Assembly (NCBI RefSeq): GCF_041102575.1 | Contig: NZ_JBGCUE010000001.1 | Coordinates: forward strand, 363,337-427,336 | Length of the DNA stretch: 64,000 bases | Direction of reading: 5' to 3' | Origin: Tenuifilum sp. 4138str | GTDB lineage: Bacteria; Bacteroidota; Bacteroidia; Bacteroidales; Tenuifilaceae | Shown here: piece by piece, positions 22,452 to 31,332 of the stretch | Numbering within the stretch: position 1 is the first letter of the stretch | How the letters are laid out: each line of letters opens with the position of its first letter | Made by a program: the position numbers and the translations under genes | The notes under the pieces: generated by a model | Told to the model about the DNA's origin: nothing | The model's database searches: none | The model's input: only the letters and a program-made list of their open reading frames with translations

Positions 22452-23153
22452 TCATTTTTGAATTAAATCAATGGGTAGGAGTTTTAACGGCTCAATGCTT
22501 TCAGGTGTAACATTGACCTGAACGGCAAATAGTTTTACTCCTGCATCAAACGCCTTTATTAGCTCTTCAGCATATGCAGGGTCAATACTCCAAGCAGGAG
22601 CAAATATATCCACATCGGTGCGTTGAATAATGTATATCATAGCTACATGGTAACCTTCAGCTTTAGCTTTAATCAGAGTGCTTAGGTGTTTTTGCCCACG
22701 TGTTGTCACAGCATCGGGGAATTGGGCAAACCTCCCTTCCTTCAACGTTACGTTTTTCACCTCAAAGAACCATCTCTGATTTTCGGATTCACCGTAAATG
22801 TCGAAACGGCTATCGTCGTATTTGACTTCTCTTATTAAAGTTTTAAATGTAGGTAGCTCATCAATCCAATGGTTTTTCAGAATATCATAGGCAATCCTGT
22901 TGGGATTAGAGGTGTTTATTCCTACCCAGCCATTATTAATCCTAATCATTTCCCAGGTATAGGGTAACTTTCGGTTTGGATTAGAGCTTGGGCTTATGAA
23001 TACCTCAGCGTTTTCTTCCAGGCAGCTTTTCATTGAGCCCGAATTGGTGCAATGTGCTGTAACTACATTCCCATTGTCGAGTAGAATATCGGCCAAGAAT
23101 CGTTTATAGCGTTTAATAAACCTGCCGTGGATTAGGGGTTGGTCAAATTTCAT
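22452..23153 (-). CDS. sfsA: SfsA family protein (DNA/RNA nuclease-like)
   Basis: This 233-residue protein matches SfsA of Escherichia coli (sugar fermentation stimulation) along its length: an N-terminal OB-like part with RFIKRYKRFLADILLDNG and TAHCTNSGSMKSCL, then a PD-(D/E)XK nuclease-like part with DSRFDIYG and WFFEVKNVTLKEG, in which the Asp, Glu and Lys form the potential active site. I chose the ATG at 23153 (MKFDQPLIHG), since the upstream extension is not family-like. It ends 6 nt from the convergent DCC gene. Its cellular role is not settled even in E. coli. Confidence 0.93.
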   Translation of the reverse strand: MKFDQPLIHGRFIKRYKRFLADILLDNGNVVTAHCTNSGSMKSCLEENAEVFISPSSNPNRKLPYTWEMIRINNGWVGINTSNPNRIAYDILKNHWIDELPTFKTLIREVKYDDSRFDIYGESENQRWFFEVKNVTLKEGRFAQFPDAVTTRGQKHLSTLIKAKAEGYHVAMIYIIQRTDVDIFAPAWSIDPAYAEELIKAFDAGVKLFAVQVNVTPESIEPLKLLPIDLIQK

Positions 23154-23198
23154 ATTATTTACAGATGTTGCGTTTAAACAGGTTTTCACCTTGAATGT

Positions 23199-23924
23199 TC
23201 AAAAAAGCGATTGTTGCTCAGGGTATGAGTAGGGTTCCAAAACTTCCGGAACATTCCTGTTAGCCTTAGGATTCGAAACAATAGGTGAAACTGTATACGC
23301 CTTTAAGTATTCCTGTTCTACGGGTTTAATTATATCAGAGTAAAGGGAGGTTTTTAAATCCTTATCCAACCATTTTTCTGCATTTTCGGGCTTTAGTATG
23401 GCTGGCATTCGTTTCTTGGTATTATGAATTTTTTCGAGTAATGGGTTTGCCGGTAAAGTGATAATGCTAAAGGTGTCAACCATTTCACCTGTTTCAGTAT
23501 TAGTCCATGTGCTGTAAATTCCTGCTAAATGCATTATTTCATTATTATTTAAGCCAATAAACCAAGGTATTTTTTTTCCATGTATATGCTGCCATTCAAA
23601 AAAACCGGTAGCAGGTACTATGCATCTGTTGCTTTTTGTAGAGTATCGGAACGATGGTTTTTCAATAATGCTTTCGAATCGTGCATTCAGCGTTTTCCCT
23701 TTAATGGATTGAGCTTCAATAGGGGTTTTTACCCAGTTGGGTATTAGGCCCCAGTTCATTGGTGTAAAATATTCTGGATTATCCGATGCAACCACAGGAA
23801 TAACAGGAAAATCAAAAGCTGATACAAAGTAGAAGGGTTCAAAGCGAAAATCCTCTCTGAACCGAGCATTCATGGCTTTCTCAAGTCTATGCTTTTCAAC
23901 TTGTACGCTAAGCGTGAAACACAT
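23199..23924 (-). CDS. SRAP-domain abasic-site shielding protein (YedK/HMCES family)
   Basis: The protein of 241 residues cross-links to abasic sites in single-stranded DNA and protects them. The catalytic Cys is residue 2 (MCFT), exposed after Met removal. Other active-site blocks are NARFESI, the Glu in TGFFEWQH, and the His in IHNTKKRMPAIL. MNWGLIPNW and AGIYSTWTN are also typical. It lies 45 nt upstream of sfsA on the same strand, so they may be cotranscribed, which would pair two DNA-related proteins. It is of standard length with all active-site residues present. Confidence 0.95.
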   Translation of the reverse strand: MCFTLSVQVEKHRLEKAMNARFREDFRFEPFYFVSAFDFPVIPVVASDNPEYFTPMNWGLIPNWVKTPIEAQSIKGKTLNARFESIIEKPSFRYSTKSNRCIVPATGFFEWQHIHGKKIPWFIGLNNNEIMHLAGIYSTWTNTETGEMVDTFSIITLPANPLLEKIHNTKKRMPAILKPENAEKWLDKDLKTSLYSDIIKPVEQEYLKAYTVSPIVSNPKANRNVPEVLEPYSYPEQQSLF

Positions 23925-24136
23925 TAGGTGTTGGATGATTTAACATTTCTTTGTTTACAAGACTACCCTAATTAAAATCTTATTGCCATTCAAAACCTTT
24001 GATAACTAAAGTAAGAAGTCATACAAACCAAAATAAGAGGAGGTTATTGCTAATAACCCTCCCCTTAATCAGATTCGAAAAGGCATTTTATATTCCTCAA
24101 AACAGAACTGTATTAGCCTTTTAAACAAACTTTTAA

Positions 24137-24203
24137 CCTTTACCCTTTACCCTTTACCCTTTATCCTTTATCCTTTATCCTTTATCCTTTATCCTTTATC
24201 CTT
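24137..24203. repeat. Heptanucleotide tandem repeat (CCTTTAY)n
   Basis: About nine units of CCTTTAC followed by CCTTTAT lie directly against the malic enzyme stop codon, the last unit touching the TTA at 24202-24204. There are no spacers. A variation in unit number would change only the 3' untranslated region of the malic enzyme mRNA. The rest of 23925-24136 shows no gene. Confidence 0.85.
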
Positions 24204-25662
24204 ACTTCCCCTCAATCTGATTAATAGTCCATTCAAGGGCTTCCTCAAGCATTTCGGCTGGTGGGTCGGTTATGAAGCCGTTATCGTGCAACGACTTAAC
24301 CATGGAACGAGAGTATTCAATATCCTTTTTGGCAATGCTGTACGCCTCATCCCAGCTCATTGGCCTACGGGCAACGCCATCTTTAACAGCCTGTACAGCC
24401 ACATCGGCTGCTTCAACGGGGAATACATCGGCCTCGTCCATGGTAGGAACAATGTTATCGGGGTTTATTCCACGTTTTTCGGCGTAGTTTGCCAGTGAGT
24501 GAGCAGCGGCAATGGCCATGTTATCGGTTATTTTTGAGGCTCTAACCAGCAAGGCTCCTTTAAGTATTCCAGGGAATCCTAACGAGTTATTTACCTGGTT
24601 TGGGAAATCGCCACGGCCCGTAGCCACAATGTATGCCCCTGCTGCTTTTGCTGCATATGGGTAAATTTCAGGTACTGGGTTTGCGCAGGCAAAAACAATG
24701 GCTTTATCGGCCATAAGCCTAATCCAATCCTGCTTAATGGTGTCAGGGCCTGGTGTGGAAAGCGATATTAACACATCGGCGCCTTTAATGGCCTCCTCCA
24801 TGGTGTTAATGCAATCGGGATTGGTTTGCTCGCAAATCTCCCATTTCCGATAAAAGCGATGATCTGCTTTTATATCCTCTCGATTTTTGTGAAGAGCACC
24901 ATGTGAATCGAACATCACCATTTTTTTAGGATCCCCACCATCGGCAATAATTAAGCGGGCAATTGTTGTGTTAGATGCTCCGGCACCAAAGAACACAATA
25001 CGAACATCGCTTAGCTTTTTACCCACCAGTTTAAGAGCGTTGAGTAACCCGGCAAGGGTAACGCATGCAGTTCCCTGGGCATCATCGTGCCAAACCGGAA
25101 TCACACATTCCTCCCTCAGTACATCGAGAACTCTATAACAGTTAGGTTGTGAGATATCCTCAAGGTTTACAGCGCCAAAGCTGTGCTGGCACATCTTTAC
25201 AAAATCGATTATTTTTTCTGGGTCGTTCTTGCCATCTTTACCCTTGCTGTCAATACAAAGAGCAACAGCATCCACACCACCAAGGTACTTCATCAGGAAT
25301 GCTTTCCCTTCCATAACTCCCAAACCACCCGGAGGGGTGCAATCGCCATCGCCAAGTACACGGGTCGAGTCGCTAACAACGGCAACTAAATTGCCCCTGT
25401 TCGAAAGTTCAAATGACGCATCGTTATTATCGCGTATAGTTGTTGATATTTTGGAGACTCCTGGGGTGTACCAAACATTGAACCAGTTAAAGCCAAGCAC
25501 AGGTGCTTTAGGTGCTGTTTGGATTTTACCTCCGTAATGCTTATGGGCCTTCTCGCTGAGGTATTTTAAGAATAAAGTTTTACCCTTTGCGCGTTGCTCC
25601 TCAGTCCAATTTTCTGGGAACATTTCGCCTAGGCGTTCTAATTTGATGTTTACTTTACTCAT
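24202..25662 (-). CDS. NAD(P)-dependent malic enzyme, short form
   Basis: The protein of 486 residues decarboxylates malate to pyruvate. Blocks seen are GFNWFNVWYTPGVSKIS, VVSDSTRVLGDGD, the metal/substrate region VWHDDAQGTACVTLAGLLNAL, the nucleotide-binding VRIVFFGAGASNTTIARLI and FACANPVPEI, followed by ATGRGDFPNQVNNSLGFPG. It lacks the C-terminal phosphotransacetylase domain of MaeB-type enzymes. I chose the ATG at 25662 (MSKVNIKLERL). Next to sucD, it places C4-acid metabolism here. The cofactor preference cannot be read safely. Confidence 0.93.
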   Translation of the reverse strand: MSKVNIKLERLGEMFPENWTEEQRAKGKTLFLKYLSEKAHKHYGGKIQTAPKAPVLGFNWFNVWYTPGVSKISTTIRDNNDASFELSNRGNLVAVVSDSTRVLGDGDCTPPGGLGVMEGKAFLMKYLGGVDAVALCIDSKGKDGKNDPEKIIDFVKMCQHSFGAVNLEDISQPNCYRVLDVLREECVIPVWHDDAQGTACVTLAGLLNALKLVGKKLSDVRIVFFGAGASNTTIARLIIADGGDPKKMVMFDSHGALHKNREDIKADHRFYRKWEICEQTNPDCINTMEEAIKGADVLISLSTPGPDTIKQDWIRLMADKAIVFACANPVPEIYPYAAKAAGAYIVATGRGDFPNQVNNSLGFPGILKGALLVRASKITDNMAIAAAHSLANYAEKRGINPDNIVPTMDEADVFPVEAADVAVQAVKDGVARRPMSWDEAYSIAKKDIEYSRSMVKSLHDNGFITDPPAEMLEEALEWTINQIEGK

Positions 25663-25774
25663 ATGTTTAATTTTTAATTGATTAGATCTCGATTTACTGA
25701 TATAATTTTTCCCAAGATACAAAATTCAAACTAAACAATCTAGTTTTTTCAATATGTTATACAGTATGTTTTAG

Positions 25775-25805
25775 TTGCTTTTTTTGACAAAATAATGTAG
25801 GTTTG
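25775..25805 (+). promoter_or_regulatory. Predicted sucD promoter (exact Bacteroidota consensus)
   Basis: TTG at 25775-25777, a 20-nt spacer and TAGGTTTG at 25798-25805 fit TTG-N20-TAnnTTTG without mismatch. The start of transcription would be near 25811, leaving a leader of about 50 nt before the sucD ATG. Confidence 0.7.
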
Positions 25806-25859
25806 AGGTCGCAATACGTGTTGTATTTTTACGATTAACAATTCAACAAAATCCATGAT

Positions 25860-26732
25860 ATGAGTGTATTAGTCAATAAAAGTTCACGTGTAATTGTTCA
25901 GGGCTTTACTGGAGGTGAAGGCACTTTTCACGCTACCCAGATGATTGAGTATGGAACCAACGTTGTGGGTGGAGTAACTCCGGGCAAGGGAGGACAAACA
26001 CATCTCGATAGGCCTGTGTTCAATACTGTTTCCGAAGCAGTGAAAGAAACCGGTGCCGATGTATCGGTAATATTTGTACCCCCGGCTTTTGCTGCCGATG
26101 GCATTATGGAAGCTGCCGCTGCTGGAATAAAGGTAATCGTTTGTATTACTGAAGGTATTCCCACAAACGATATGGTTAAGGTTAAGCACTTCCTTGCTGA
26201 TTACCCCGAGACCCTCTTAGTTGGACCTAACTGTCCTGGCGTAATAACTCCCGAAGAGGCTAAGGTTGGGATAATGCCAGGTTTTATTCATAAAAAGGGA
26301 CATGTTGGCGTTGTATCGCGTTCTGGCACATTAACCTACGAAGCTGTTGATCAGCTTACCAAGTTGGGGTTGGGTCAAAGCACATGCATTGGAATTGGGG
26401 GCGATCCAGTAATTGGAACAACCACGCTCGAAGCTGTTAAGCTACTCATGGCCGATCCCGATACCCATGGTATTGTGATGATAGGTGAGATTGGCGGTAG
26501 CATGGAAACCGATGCTGCTCGCTGGATTAAGGAGCATGGAACTAAGCCTGTTGTGGGCTTTATTGCTGGACAAACTGCTCCCAAAGGTCGCCGTATGGGT
26601 CATGCTGGGGCTATTATTGGTGGTGCCGACGATACCGCTGCTGCTAAAATGAAGATTATGCGTGAATGCGGTATTCATGTAGTGGAGTCGCCTGCAAATA
26701 TTGGCCAAACCATGAAGGATGCTCTTAAATAA
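25860..26732 (+). CDS. sucD: Succinate-CoA ligase (ADP-forming), alpha subunit
   Basis: The protein of 290 residues holds the CoA site and the phosphohistidine of succinyl-CoA synthetase, which makes ATP from succinyl-CoA in the TCA cycle or in succinate fermentation. The CoA-binding N-terminus is [21 protein letters not shown], the PNCPGVITP block and SRSGTLTYE are typical, and the active-site His is in [12 protein letters not shown]. The partner sucC is not next to it in this window, which is unusual because the two are normally adjacent. It has its own consensus promoter and a bidirectional terminator. Confidence 0.95.
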   Translation: MSVLVNKSSRVIVQGFTGGEGTFHATQMIEYGTNVVGGVTPGKGGQTHLDRPVFNTVSEAVKETGADVSVIFVPPAFAADGIMEAAAAGIKVIVCITEGIPTNDMVKVKHFLADYPETLLVGPNCPGVITPEEAKVGIMPGFIHKKGHVGVVSRSGTLTYEAVDQLTKLGLGQSTCIGIGGDPVIGTTTLEAVKLLMADPDTHGIVMIGEIGGSMETDAARWIKEHGTKPVVGFIAGQTAPKGRRMGHAGAIIGGADDTAAAKMKIMRECGIHVVESPANIGQTMKDALK

Positions 26733-26745
26733 TATTTTACCAAAA

Positions 26746-26783
26746 ACAAAAAAGGCCGGCAAATATTGAGCTGGCCTTTTTTA
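26746..26783. terminator. Bidirectional terminator between sucD and the convergent gene
   Basis: AAAAAAGGCCGGC and GCTGGCCTTTTTT form a hairpin (one mismatch) with T-runs on both strands, serving sucD and the minus-strand gene that ends at 26796. Confidence 0.85.
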
Positions 26784-26795
26784 TTCCCATATTGG

Positions 26796-27215
26796 TTAAT
26801 CCTTTACTTTTATGTCTATTGCCTCAGTTTTCCCTTTTATTAGCATCCGTATGAACAAGAATATTGTAGCAGCCATCAGAGCCCCTAATGTAATCCTTAC
26901 CCATACATTATCATAATTGAAGAAAACTATTAGAAAAAACGGAACTGCTGTTAAAGCCATTGTTGGGGTGAAGTTGAAGTTTGGGTTTACACTAACCTCA
27001 ATGTTGGTTTCTTTCTGGGTATTAACAGTAATTTCGCTACTACCCATTTTAAAAGTAGTTGTGGCCCTAAAAGTGTGTTCCCCATCAGGAAGTTCAACGG
27101 TAAGCGATTCGCCTTGGCCAATTTTGCCCCTTGACTGACCATCAATTAAGATTTTGATTTTGTTTTCGGAATAATACTTTTCACTTTTTGGGCGCGATAC
27201 TACTATTGAATTCAT
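26796..27215 (-). CDS. Membrane protein with PEGA-like N-terminal domain
   Basis: The protein of 139 residues has an N-terminal beta-rich part resembling PEGA or DUF2846-style domains (IKILIDGQSRGKIGQGESLT, VELPDGEHTFRATTTFKMG), followed by two membrane segments, TMALTAVPFFLIVFF and VRITLGALMAATIFLFIRML, with a short charged C-terminus. I chose the ATG at 27215. A GTG two codons upstream is possible. The beta domain probably sits on the cytoplasmic side, since there is no signal peptide. Its function is unknown. Confidence 0.6.
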   Translation of the reverse strand: MNSIVVSRPKSEKYYSENKIKILIDGQSRGKIGQGESLTVELPDGEHTFRATTTFKMGSSEITVNTQKETNIEVSVNPNFNFTPTMALTAVPFFLIVFFNYDNVWVRITLGALMAATIFLFIRMLIKGKTEAIDIKVKD

Positions 27216-27230
27216 ATTCACAACTATTTT

Positions 27231-27264
27231 TTAAAAAAAAGGCATCGTATTAAACCGATGCCTT
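27231..27264 (-). terminator. Intrinsic terminator after the DUF4389 gene
   Basis: On the minus strand AAGGCATCG and CGATGCCTT pair around an 8-nt loop, followed by a run of eight T (27240-27231). It lies 30 nt after the stop of the gene at 27294. Confidence 0.85.
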
Positions 27265-27293
27265 GGCAAAAATACAAAAATGATGTTTGTAAG

Positions 27294-27893
27294 CTACTTC
27301 TCTGAATCTAATTCATCGCCGGTAAAGGCGGGGTAAACATCGGTCATGTAGCCCATGTATAATCCAACACGTGTCATCCATCTAAGTTGTCCCACAACCC
27401 AACTGTGTAACTCTCTGGGGTATTTACCTGTAATTAGCACTATCAACCATGCCAAAATGATAATAACACCTACAAATATTTGCCTAAAGAACAAAATAAA
27501 GAGGTGTGGAATGTAAACATAAAGCCAACCAAAAAAGAAACGAACCAGCATTAATGCACGGCTTACCCTTTCAGGGTATTCAACCTCTAATGAGGTATAC
27601 TCATCGGTTCCATTAATGCCAAACGAAGGGTATCCATCGGATATGTTTAATACCCTGGCGTTCAAACGTAAGTTCCATCGCAATAGTCCTACCTGAAAGT
27701 CAAAAAGACCTTTGGGGTATTTGCCAGTAAATAGTATTGCCCAAAATGCTACAATCTGTAGGATTAGAGCCCAAATAGATACAAAAAATAGGAGGAAACC
27801 GTGTGGCAGTAGAATGTACAGCCAGCCGAAAAATGTTCTCAGGAGCAATTCTAACCTAGAGTATCGTTCCTGATGTTGAACTTTTAGTTTCAT
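27294..27893 (-). CDS. Duplicated DUF4389 integral membrane protein
   Basis: The protein of 199 residues consists of two copies of a DUF4389-like unit (about 1-90 and 100-190). Each has a hydrophobic pair with an LLRTFFGWLYILLPHGFLL / LVRFFFGWLYVYIPHLFIL block, a second segment (AFWAILFTGKYPKGLFDFQV / AWLIVLITGKYPRELHSWVV) and a closing GLLRWNLRLNARVLN / GQLRWMTRVGLYMGY block. The F/ITGKYP motif occurs in both halves. Four membrane segments are expected. No function is known for the family. The internal duplication is clear by eye. Confidence 0.82.
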   Translation of the reverse strand: MKLKVQHQERYSRLELLLRTFFGWLYILLPHGFLLFFVSIWALILQIVAFWAILFTGKYPKGLFDFQVGLLRWNLRLNARVLNISDGYPSFGINGTDEYTSLEVEYPERVSRALMLVRFFFGWLYVYIPHLFILFFRQIFVGVIIILAWLIVLITGKYPRELHSWVVGQLRWMTRVGLYMGYMTDVYPAFTGDELDSEK

Positions 27894-28073
27894 TTTATTT
27901 AAGATTTAGGTTAGGGAGATTTTGAACTCAAACAAGTTACAGATTTTTTTATTTCAAATAGTAGAAATCATATAAAATTATTCCTAAATTAGCAAAGGCC
28001 TGTAATTACGGGTATTTCCTTTTCGCAAACGTGTGAAAGCTGATAAATCAATTTCAAATAAACCAATAGCGAT

Positions 28074-29465
28074 ATGAGACAAAAGAATCTATTTAGCTTG
28101 AGAAACATTTTGTTTGCAGCCCTAATTGCTGCAACAATGGTATTTGCCTCGTGTAAGCAGCAACCTAAGGAAGCTGAGCCATTCCGCGTAGAACATGCCA
28201 ATTGGGTTTACAATGCTACCATTTACGAGGTAAATGTTAGGCAATACACACCGGAAGGAACATTCAAAGCCTTTGAGCAACACCTGCCTCGCCTAAAAGA
28301 TTTAGGGGTTGATATCCTTTGGTTCATGCCAATTCATCCCATTGGAGTTGAGAACCGTAAAGGAACGCTAGGAAGCTACTACTCCGTAAAGGATTACTAC
28401 GGCATTAACCCCGAGTTCGGAACACTCGACGACTTTAAGTCAGTTGTTGCCAAGGCTCATGAGCTGGGTATGAAGGTGATAATTGACATTGTAGCAAACC
28501 ACACCTCCCACGATGCAGTTCTCTTAACTGAGCATCCCGATTGGTACGTGCGCGATTCATCGGGTAGGGTTGTTTCACCATTTGATTGGACCGACGTGGC
28601 TAAGTTGGACTACTCAAAACCTGAACTACGCCGTTACATGATTGACATGCTTAAGTATTGGATTAACGATATTGACCTCGATGGATTTAGGTGCGATGTG
28701 GCCGCTGAGGTTCCAACCGATTTCTGGAACGAGGCTCGTGCTGAGCTTAACCAGCTTGGCAAACCCATTTTCATGCTTGCTGAGGCCGAAACCCCTGAAC
28801 TACAGAAATATGCGTTTGATGCTGATTATGCCTGGGAGTTCCATCATATTATGAATGGTATTGCTCAGGGCAAGAAATCTGTTGTTGAGCTGGAGCAATA
28901 CCTGCTCAAAAAAGCAGCCACTTATCCTAAGAATACCATTAAAATGAATTTTATCACCAACCACGATGAGAACTCATGGAATGGAACTGAGTTTGAACGT
29001 ATGGGCGATGCGGTTAAAACCATGGCTGCACTCACATTTGTTATTGATGGGATGCCTCTAATTTATACCGGCCAGGAGGTTGGCCTAAACCATAGGCTAC
29101 AGTTTTTTGAAAAGGACCAGGTTGACTGGACCGATAGTAAAGGTTTGACTGATTTTTACAAAAAACTCACTGCGTTAAAGAAGTCCGCAAAGGTTCTTGA
29201 TGCCGCAGAGCAGGGAGCCGACATTTTCCGAATAACAACCACTGCCGACAGCTCAATTTTCGCATTTACACGCGAAAATGAAACTCAAAAGCTTTTTGCT
29301 ATTTTCAACCTATCGGCCAAGGAACAGACCTTTAACTTTACTGGCGATGCGCATTTGAATACCAGCTATGTTGAGTGTTTCAGCAATAGCTCTAAAGAGT
29401 TCACAAAGGATGAGAGAGTAACACTAAAACCTTGGGAGTTCTCAATCTACTTAAACAATAAGTAA
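28074..29465 (+). CDS. GH13 alpha-amylase family lipoprotein
   Basis: The protein of 463 residues has a lipobox with Cys27 (MVFASCKQQPK) and a full GH13 barrel. The nucleophile is Asp208 in DGFRCDVA, the acid/base Glu237 in MLAEAE, and the third acid Asp298 in NHDENSW. IIDIVANHTS is the first conserved region. A small C-terminal beta domain (from about residue 385) ends the protein. It acts on alpha-glucans or maltodextrins in the envelope. There are no acidic residues right after the lipobox cysteine, so it may face the periplasm. It stands alone, with a terminator after it and no sus genes nearby. The exact substrate is not readable. Confidence 0.93.
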   Translation: MRQKNLFSLRNILFAALIAATMVFASCKQQPKEAEPFRVEHANWVYNATIYEVNVRQYTPEGTFKAFEQHLPRLKDLGVDILWFMPIHPIGVENRKGTLGSYYSVKDYYGINPEFGTLDDFKSVVAKAHELGMKVIIDIVANHTSHDAVLLTEHPDWYVRDSSGRVVSPFDWTDVAKLDYSKPELRRYMIDMLKYWINDIDLDGFRCDVAAEVPTDFWNEARAELNQLGKPIFMLAEAETPELQKYAFDADYAWEFHHIMNGIAQGKKSVVELEQYLLKKAATYPKNTIKMNFITNHDENSWNGTEFERMGDAVKTMAALTFVIDGMPLIYTGQEVGLNHRLQFFEKDQVDWTDSKGLTDFYKKLTALKKSAKVLDAAEQGADIFRITTTADSSIFAFTRENETQKLFAIFNLSAKEQTFNFTGDAHLNTSYVECFSNSSKEFTKDERVTLKPWEFSIYLNNK

Positions 29466-29478
29466 AGTTTTCAAGAGT

Positions 29479-29514
29479 AAAAAAGAGGCTGTCCTCATAG
29501 GGCGGCCTTTTTTG
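29479..29514 (+). terminator. Intrinsic terminator after the GH13 gene
   Basis: AGGCTGTCC and GGGCGGCCT pair (with G-T pairs) around TCATA, flanked by AAAAAAG and TTTTTTG. It lies about 20 nt after the stop. Confidence 0.8.
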
Positions 29515-29638
29515 ATTTTTTAGGATTTAAAAGGTATTAACTATTACATGAGGATTCTTACTTATTATTAAAATACTATTTTTATTTAGATTGATTTTTA
29601 ACAACCTGCTAGTTGTTTAACAAATCACTTTAACTTTC

Positions 29639-29646
29639 TACTTTTG
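29639..29646 (+). promoter_or_regulatory. Predicted -7 element for the flavodiiron gene
   Basis: TACTTTTG fits the TAnnTTTG consensus exactly and lies 34 nt before the ATG. The nearest TTG upstream is 23 nt away instead of about 20, so the -33 part is doubtful. The intergenic stretch 29515-29638 shows nothing else. Confidence 0.45.
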
Positions 29647-29680
29647 CCATAAGATTAAAAACAAAAAATACTTAAGCATT

Positions 29681-30868
29681 ATGTATTACAATATCCCTGT
29701 TGTTGGAAAGGTTCACTGGATAGGGGTGAACGATCGACGTAAGAGGCTTTTTGAGAACATCTGGCCTTTGGATAGGGGCGTTTCCTACAATTCATACCTG
29801 ATTGCTGATGATAAAACCGCTCTGATCGATACCATAGAGGATCGGGCGGCCGGTAATTACATTGAGCGTATAAAGGCTTTACTTAATGGACGTACGCTCG
29901 ACTACCTGATTATTAACCATATGGAGCCCGACCATTCCGGGGAGATTAAAGAGATTTTTGAGCAATTTAAAGGGGTTAAGCTGGTTGGAAATGCCAAAAC
30001 TTTTAAGATGGTTGAAGCTTACTGGGGTATTAATGAAAACCTAATACAGGTAGATGATGGCGATACCCTTGACCTTGGTTTCCACAAGCTGAAATTTGTG
30101 ATGACTCCCTGGGTGCATTGGCCCGAAACCATGATGACCTTCGATCAAACCGAACAAATCCTTTTCTCCGGCGATGCCTTTGGCAGCTTTGGCGCGTTAG
30201 ATGGCGGTATTTTTGATGATGAAATCAACTTTGATTTCTTTGAGGATGAGATGCGCCGCTATTACTCAAATATAGTAGGGAAATACAGCAATATGGTGCA
30301 AAAAGCTTTTGCAAAGCTTAAGGATGTACCCGTAAAGGTGATTGCACCTACTCATGGCCCCGTTTGGCGCTCAAACCCCAATAAAGTAATTGAACTGTAC
30401 GACCGGTGGAGCCGTTACGAGGCTGAGGAGGGCGTTGTTATCATTTTTGCATCAATGTACGGTAATACGGAAGCTATTGCCGATTACATAGGCCGTAAAG
30501 TGGCAGAGAATGGTATTAAGAACATTCGCATACACGATGTTTCTCGCACCCACATTAGCCATTTGATTAACGAAATCTGGAAATATCGTGGACTTGTTTT
30601 GGGGTCATGCGCATATAACTCGGAAATGTTTCCTCTTATGGAGCAGCTTACCCGTGAGCTAACTCATATGGGAATAAAAAATAAAAAGTTGGCTCTTTTT
30701 GGCAGCTACAGCTGGAATGGCGGTGGAGTGAAAAACCTACTTAAGTTTGCTGAGGAAGCCAAACTTGAACTAGTTGCTGAACCTGCCGAGATATATGGCA
30801 AACCTAATGCCGAAAAGCTTTTGCAGTTCGATTTGTTAGCTCAGAAAATTGCAGAGAGCGTTAAGTAG
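29681..30868 (+). CDS. Flavodiiron protein (FprA-type A flavoprotein)
   Basis: The protein of 395 residues reduces oxygen or nitric oxide to protect anaerobes. The metallo-beta-lactamase-like half carries the di-iron ligands in NHMEPDHSG, TPWVHWPET, FSGDAFGSFG and APTHGPVW. The flavodoxin half begins near residue 250 with the FMN loop FASMYGNTEAIADYIGRK and continues with GSCAYNSEMFP and FGSYSWNGGGVKNL. It has no rubredoxin domain. It is a single-gene unit with a terminator after it. An oxygen-defence role fits the bat operon and glutathione peroxidase elsewhere in the window. Confidence 0.95.
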   Translation: MYYNIPVVGKVHWIGVNDRRKRLFENIWPLDRGVSYNSYLIADDKTALIDTIEDRAAGNYIERIKALLNGRTLDYLIINHMEPDHSGEIKEIFEQFKGVKLVGNAKTFKMVEAYWGINENLIQVDDGDTLDLGFHKLKFVMTPWVHWPETMMTFDQTEQILFSGDAFGSFGALDGGIFDDEINFDFFEDEMRRYYSNIVGKYSNMVQKAFAKLKDVPVKVIAPTHGPVWRSNPNKVIELYDRWSRYEAEEGVVIIFASMYGNTEAIADYIGRKVAENGIKNIRIHDVSRTHISHLINEIWKYRGLVLGSCAYNSEMFPLMEQLTRELTHMGIKNKKLALFGSYSWNGGGVKNLLKFAEEAKLELVAEPAEIYGKPNAEKLLQFDLLAQKIAESVK

Positions 30869-30892
30869 AAAAATACCTGAAGATAAAATGAA

Positions 30893-30922
30893 AAGGAGAC
30901 GTTAAAAAAACGTCTCTTTTTT
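30893..30922 (+). terminator. Intrinsic terminator after the flavodiiron gene
   Basis: GAGACGTT (30896-30903) pairs with AACGTCTC (30909-30916) around AAAAA, followed by TTTTTTA. Confidence 0.85.
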
Positions 30923-30967
30923 ATTTAAAACCATTGAAAGCAATAACCTTTCCTGAGCAGGAAGGCA

Positions 30968-31237
30968 TTACTTAAAGTTGTAATGTTTCCGAATAGGCTT
31001 TTTAACCGTCCAAACACATTTTAACCCTTTCTTAAAGGTAACAAAGTCGCCTGTCCTAACAGTGTAGGTACCCTCGTCGGTTTTTACATCTACCTCACCA
31101 TCAAGAATCAGGCATTCCTCGTCGGTATCGTAATACCAATCAAAAGTAGATATTTCCTTAGTCCAAATAGGCCAATTCTTTATGCCCATTTTGTTAATTT
31201 GTTCATCCGTTAACTTTTCAATTATCACCTTGCTCAT
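30968..31237 (-). CDS. Small cupin-domain protein (DUF861 type)
   Basis: The 89-residue protein is a single cupin of the ethanolamine-utilisation EutQ/DUF861 style: WPIWTKEISTFDWYYDTDEE, then CLILDGEVDVKTDEG, and GDFVTFKKGLKCVWTVKKPI. The usual metal ligands are partly replaced, as Tyr and Asp stand where His-x-His would be, with a Glu pair (DEE) present. So metal binding is uncertain. It is divergent from the hotdog gene at 31333. Its substrate is unknown. Confidence 0.8.
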   Translation of the reverse strand: MSKVIIEKLTDEQINKMGIKNWPIWTKEISTFDWYYDTDEECLILDGEVDVKTDEGTYTVRTGDFVTFKKGLKCVWTVKKPIRKHYNFK

Positions 31238-31332
31238 GGTTGCTTAACTTGGTTTACATGCAAAAATAGAAATAAATGGGCTAAGTTGAAAATTGTTCAT
31301 ATCTTTGTAAAAGCACTAAAAACACTAATGGT

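Noticed and set aside
24137..24203. CRISPR array (also considered for 35150-35690)
   Set aside because: Repeats are contiguous or nested, without unique spacers, and no cas genes are present.
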